Position numbers and translations under genes: made by a program. Shown here piece by piece: positions 63,132 through 64,000 of a DNA stretch of 64,000 nt. The stretch covers positions 1 through 64,000 of the forward strand of contig NZ_FNDD01000003.1 in assembly GCF_900100015.1 (NCBI RefSeq). Direction: 5' to 3'. The notes beneath the pieces were generated by a model, which made no database searches, was not told the origin of the DNA, and saw only the letters and a program-made list of their open reading frames with translations. Positions within the stretch are counted from its first letter, which is position 1, and the number at the start of each line of letters is the position of its first letter. This stretch comes from Vibrio xiamenensis (lineage in GTDB: Bacteria > Pseudomonadota > Gammaproteobacteria > Enterobacterales > Vibrionaceae).

Positions 63132-64000
63132 CTACTCAACAAACTGCTGCATTAGCCGTTTTAACGCTTCGATACCGTCCACCAACTGGCGAGTACGCTG
63201 CACTGAGCTTTGCGAATGCTCAGAGGTATGATTGGCCAAACTCTGGATATTGGCGATATTACTGTTGATCTCGCGAGTCACGCCTGCTTGCTGCTCAACC
63301 GCGCTGGCGATTTGATGGCTGTTGTCAGCCACTTGCGTGAGTTTATGGTTGATGTCTTTGAGCACCTCACCGGTACTGCCTGCTCGTTGCTGGCACTGGT
63401 TAGAAAGCTCAATACCATGCTGCATTGAATCAAACGCGCGCGTCACCGTACCTTGAAATTGGTTGAGCATGGCCTGAATCTCATCGGCTGAATCGCTGGT
63501 TTTGGCCGCCAATTGGCGCACTTCATCCGCCACTACCGCAAATCCACGCCCTTGCTCACCAGCACGCGCCGCTTCAATCGCCGCGTTGAGCGCCAGCAAA
63601 TTGGTTTGCTCTGAGATTTGGCTGATGACGGTTAACACCTGACGAATGTCTTGAGTCTCGGTTTGCAAGGTATCGATGATCTGCTGCGACTCACCCAAAG
63701 CACTGACCAGCTGATTAATCGCTTGGTCAGTTTTCGCCAAACTTTGCTGACTCTCAGCAGATTGCAGCGCCGCAGCTTGAGTCAAACCATGGGCATCAGC
63801 AGCCGAGTTCGCCACATCTTGAATCGAATGTGTGAGCTCTTCCACCGCCGTTGCCACGCTTTGAGTTTCTTCACACTGCTGCTCTAAGCTACGACCAATG
63901 GTTTGAATATTGGCAAACTCTTTCTCAGCCGAGTGCAATATCTGCCCCGACGTCTCTGTCGCTCTGGCAGTCACCGCGCGAAGCTCCGCTTTACGCATCA
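63132..64000 (-). CDS. Methyl-accepting chemotaxis protein, C-terminal signalling part (partial)
   Basis: The gene enters from beyond the right edge; the frame is still open at 64000, so the N-terminal sensor and membrane helices are missing. The visible 289 residues form the cytoplasmic coiled-coil hairpin. The signalling tip is [38 protein letters not shown], with methylation-type helices on either side. It ends in LMQQFVE without the NWETF pentapeptide that binds CheR. The 128 bp before the malic enzyme contain no clear terminator. Confidence 0.93.
   Translation of the reverse strand, partial: MRKAELRAVTARATETSGQILHSAEKEFANIQTIGRSLEQQCEETQSVATAVEELTHSIQDVANSAADAHGLTQAAALQSAESQQSLAKTDQAINQLVSALGESQQIIDTLQTETQDIRQVLTVISQISEQTNLLALNAAIEAARAGEQGRGFAVVADEVRQLAAKTSDSADEIQAMLNQFQGTVTRAFDSMQHGIELSNQCQQRAGSTGEVLKDINHKLTQVADNSHQIASAVEQQAGVTREINSNIANIQSLANHTSEHSQSSVQRTRQLVDGIEALKRLMQQFVE

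Overview
The window looks like a stretch of a Vibrio (or close relative) replicon. The grounds are a 127-bp ERIC-type repeat, Vibrio-like protein families throughout, moderate GC with AT-rich gaps, and a dense mix of respiratory, chemotaxis, c-di-GMP and carbohydrate genes with no rRNA, tRNA or ribosomal-protein genes. The complete atp operon here encodes a c subunit closer to the E. coli type than to the c subunit I remember for the main Vibrio operon. It is therefore probably a second ATP synthase, and the window may lie on the secondary chromosome. That last step is inference.

Layout. 0-6 kb: tail of a membrane protein (possibly a sugar ABC permease), terminator, ERIC element, an acidic protein of unknown function, a small unknown protein, an RluA-type pseudouridine synthase, and a histidine kinase/response regulator pair whose output domain is an ArsR-like winged helix. 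6.3-13.1 kb: minus-strand atpIBEFHAGDC. 13.1-14.4 kb: long AT-rich divergent control region. 14.4-19.1 kb: cyoABCDE, the bo-type quinol oxidase. The two operons are head to head and together form a proton pump/ATP synthase module.

19-27.7 kb: a NemR-like redox-sensing repressor with two copies of one operator, a CurA-like reductase and a glutathione S-transferase (electrophile defence). Then come a beta-hydroxyacid dehydrogenase, an HTH-2TM regulator, two HAD hydrolases, a perfect Fur box driving a FagA-like gene and fumC, and a membrane protein resembling an EEP phosphatase that has lost most catalytic residues. 27.7-35 kb: a candidate small RNA, a diguanylate cyclase, an MscS-like protein, a second copy of the acidic unknown protein, a lipoprotein, an M14 carboxypeptidase and a LysR regulator.

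35-44.6 kb: SDR, aldo/keto reductase and MFS exporter; PQQ glucose dehydrogenase; periplasmic GlpQ; a QmcA/NfeD membrane pair. 44.7-57.6 kb: a secreted GH43 glycosidase with beta-trefoil tail, a degenerate GGDEF protein, a TetR regulator divergent from an NAPE-PLD-like metallo-hydrolase with two matching operators between them, an 8-oxoguanine deaminase, a CHASE4-GGDEF cyclase and a secreted multidomain GH13 alpha-amylase. An 18-bp tandem repeat array lies behind the amylase promoter. 57.6-63 kb: a malate utilisation module (MaeK/MaeR-like two-component system divergent from a 2HCT transporter and malic enzyme). The window ends inside a chemoreceptor gene.

The observations most worth following are the paralogous acidic protein pair with a shared upstream 12-mer, the hairpin-bearing atp/cyo intergenic region, the orphan terminator at 28.05 kb, the 18-bp array, and the two enzymes with degenerate active sites.
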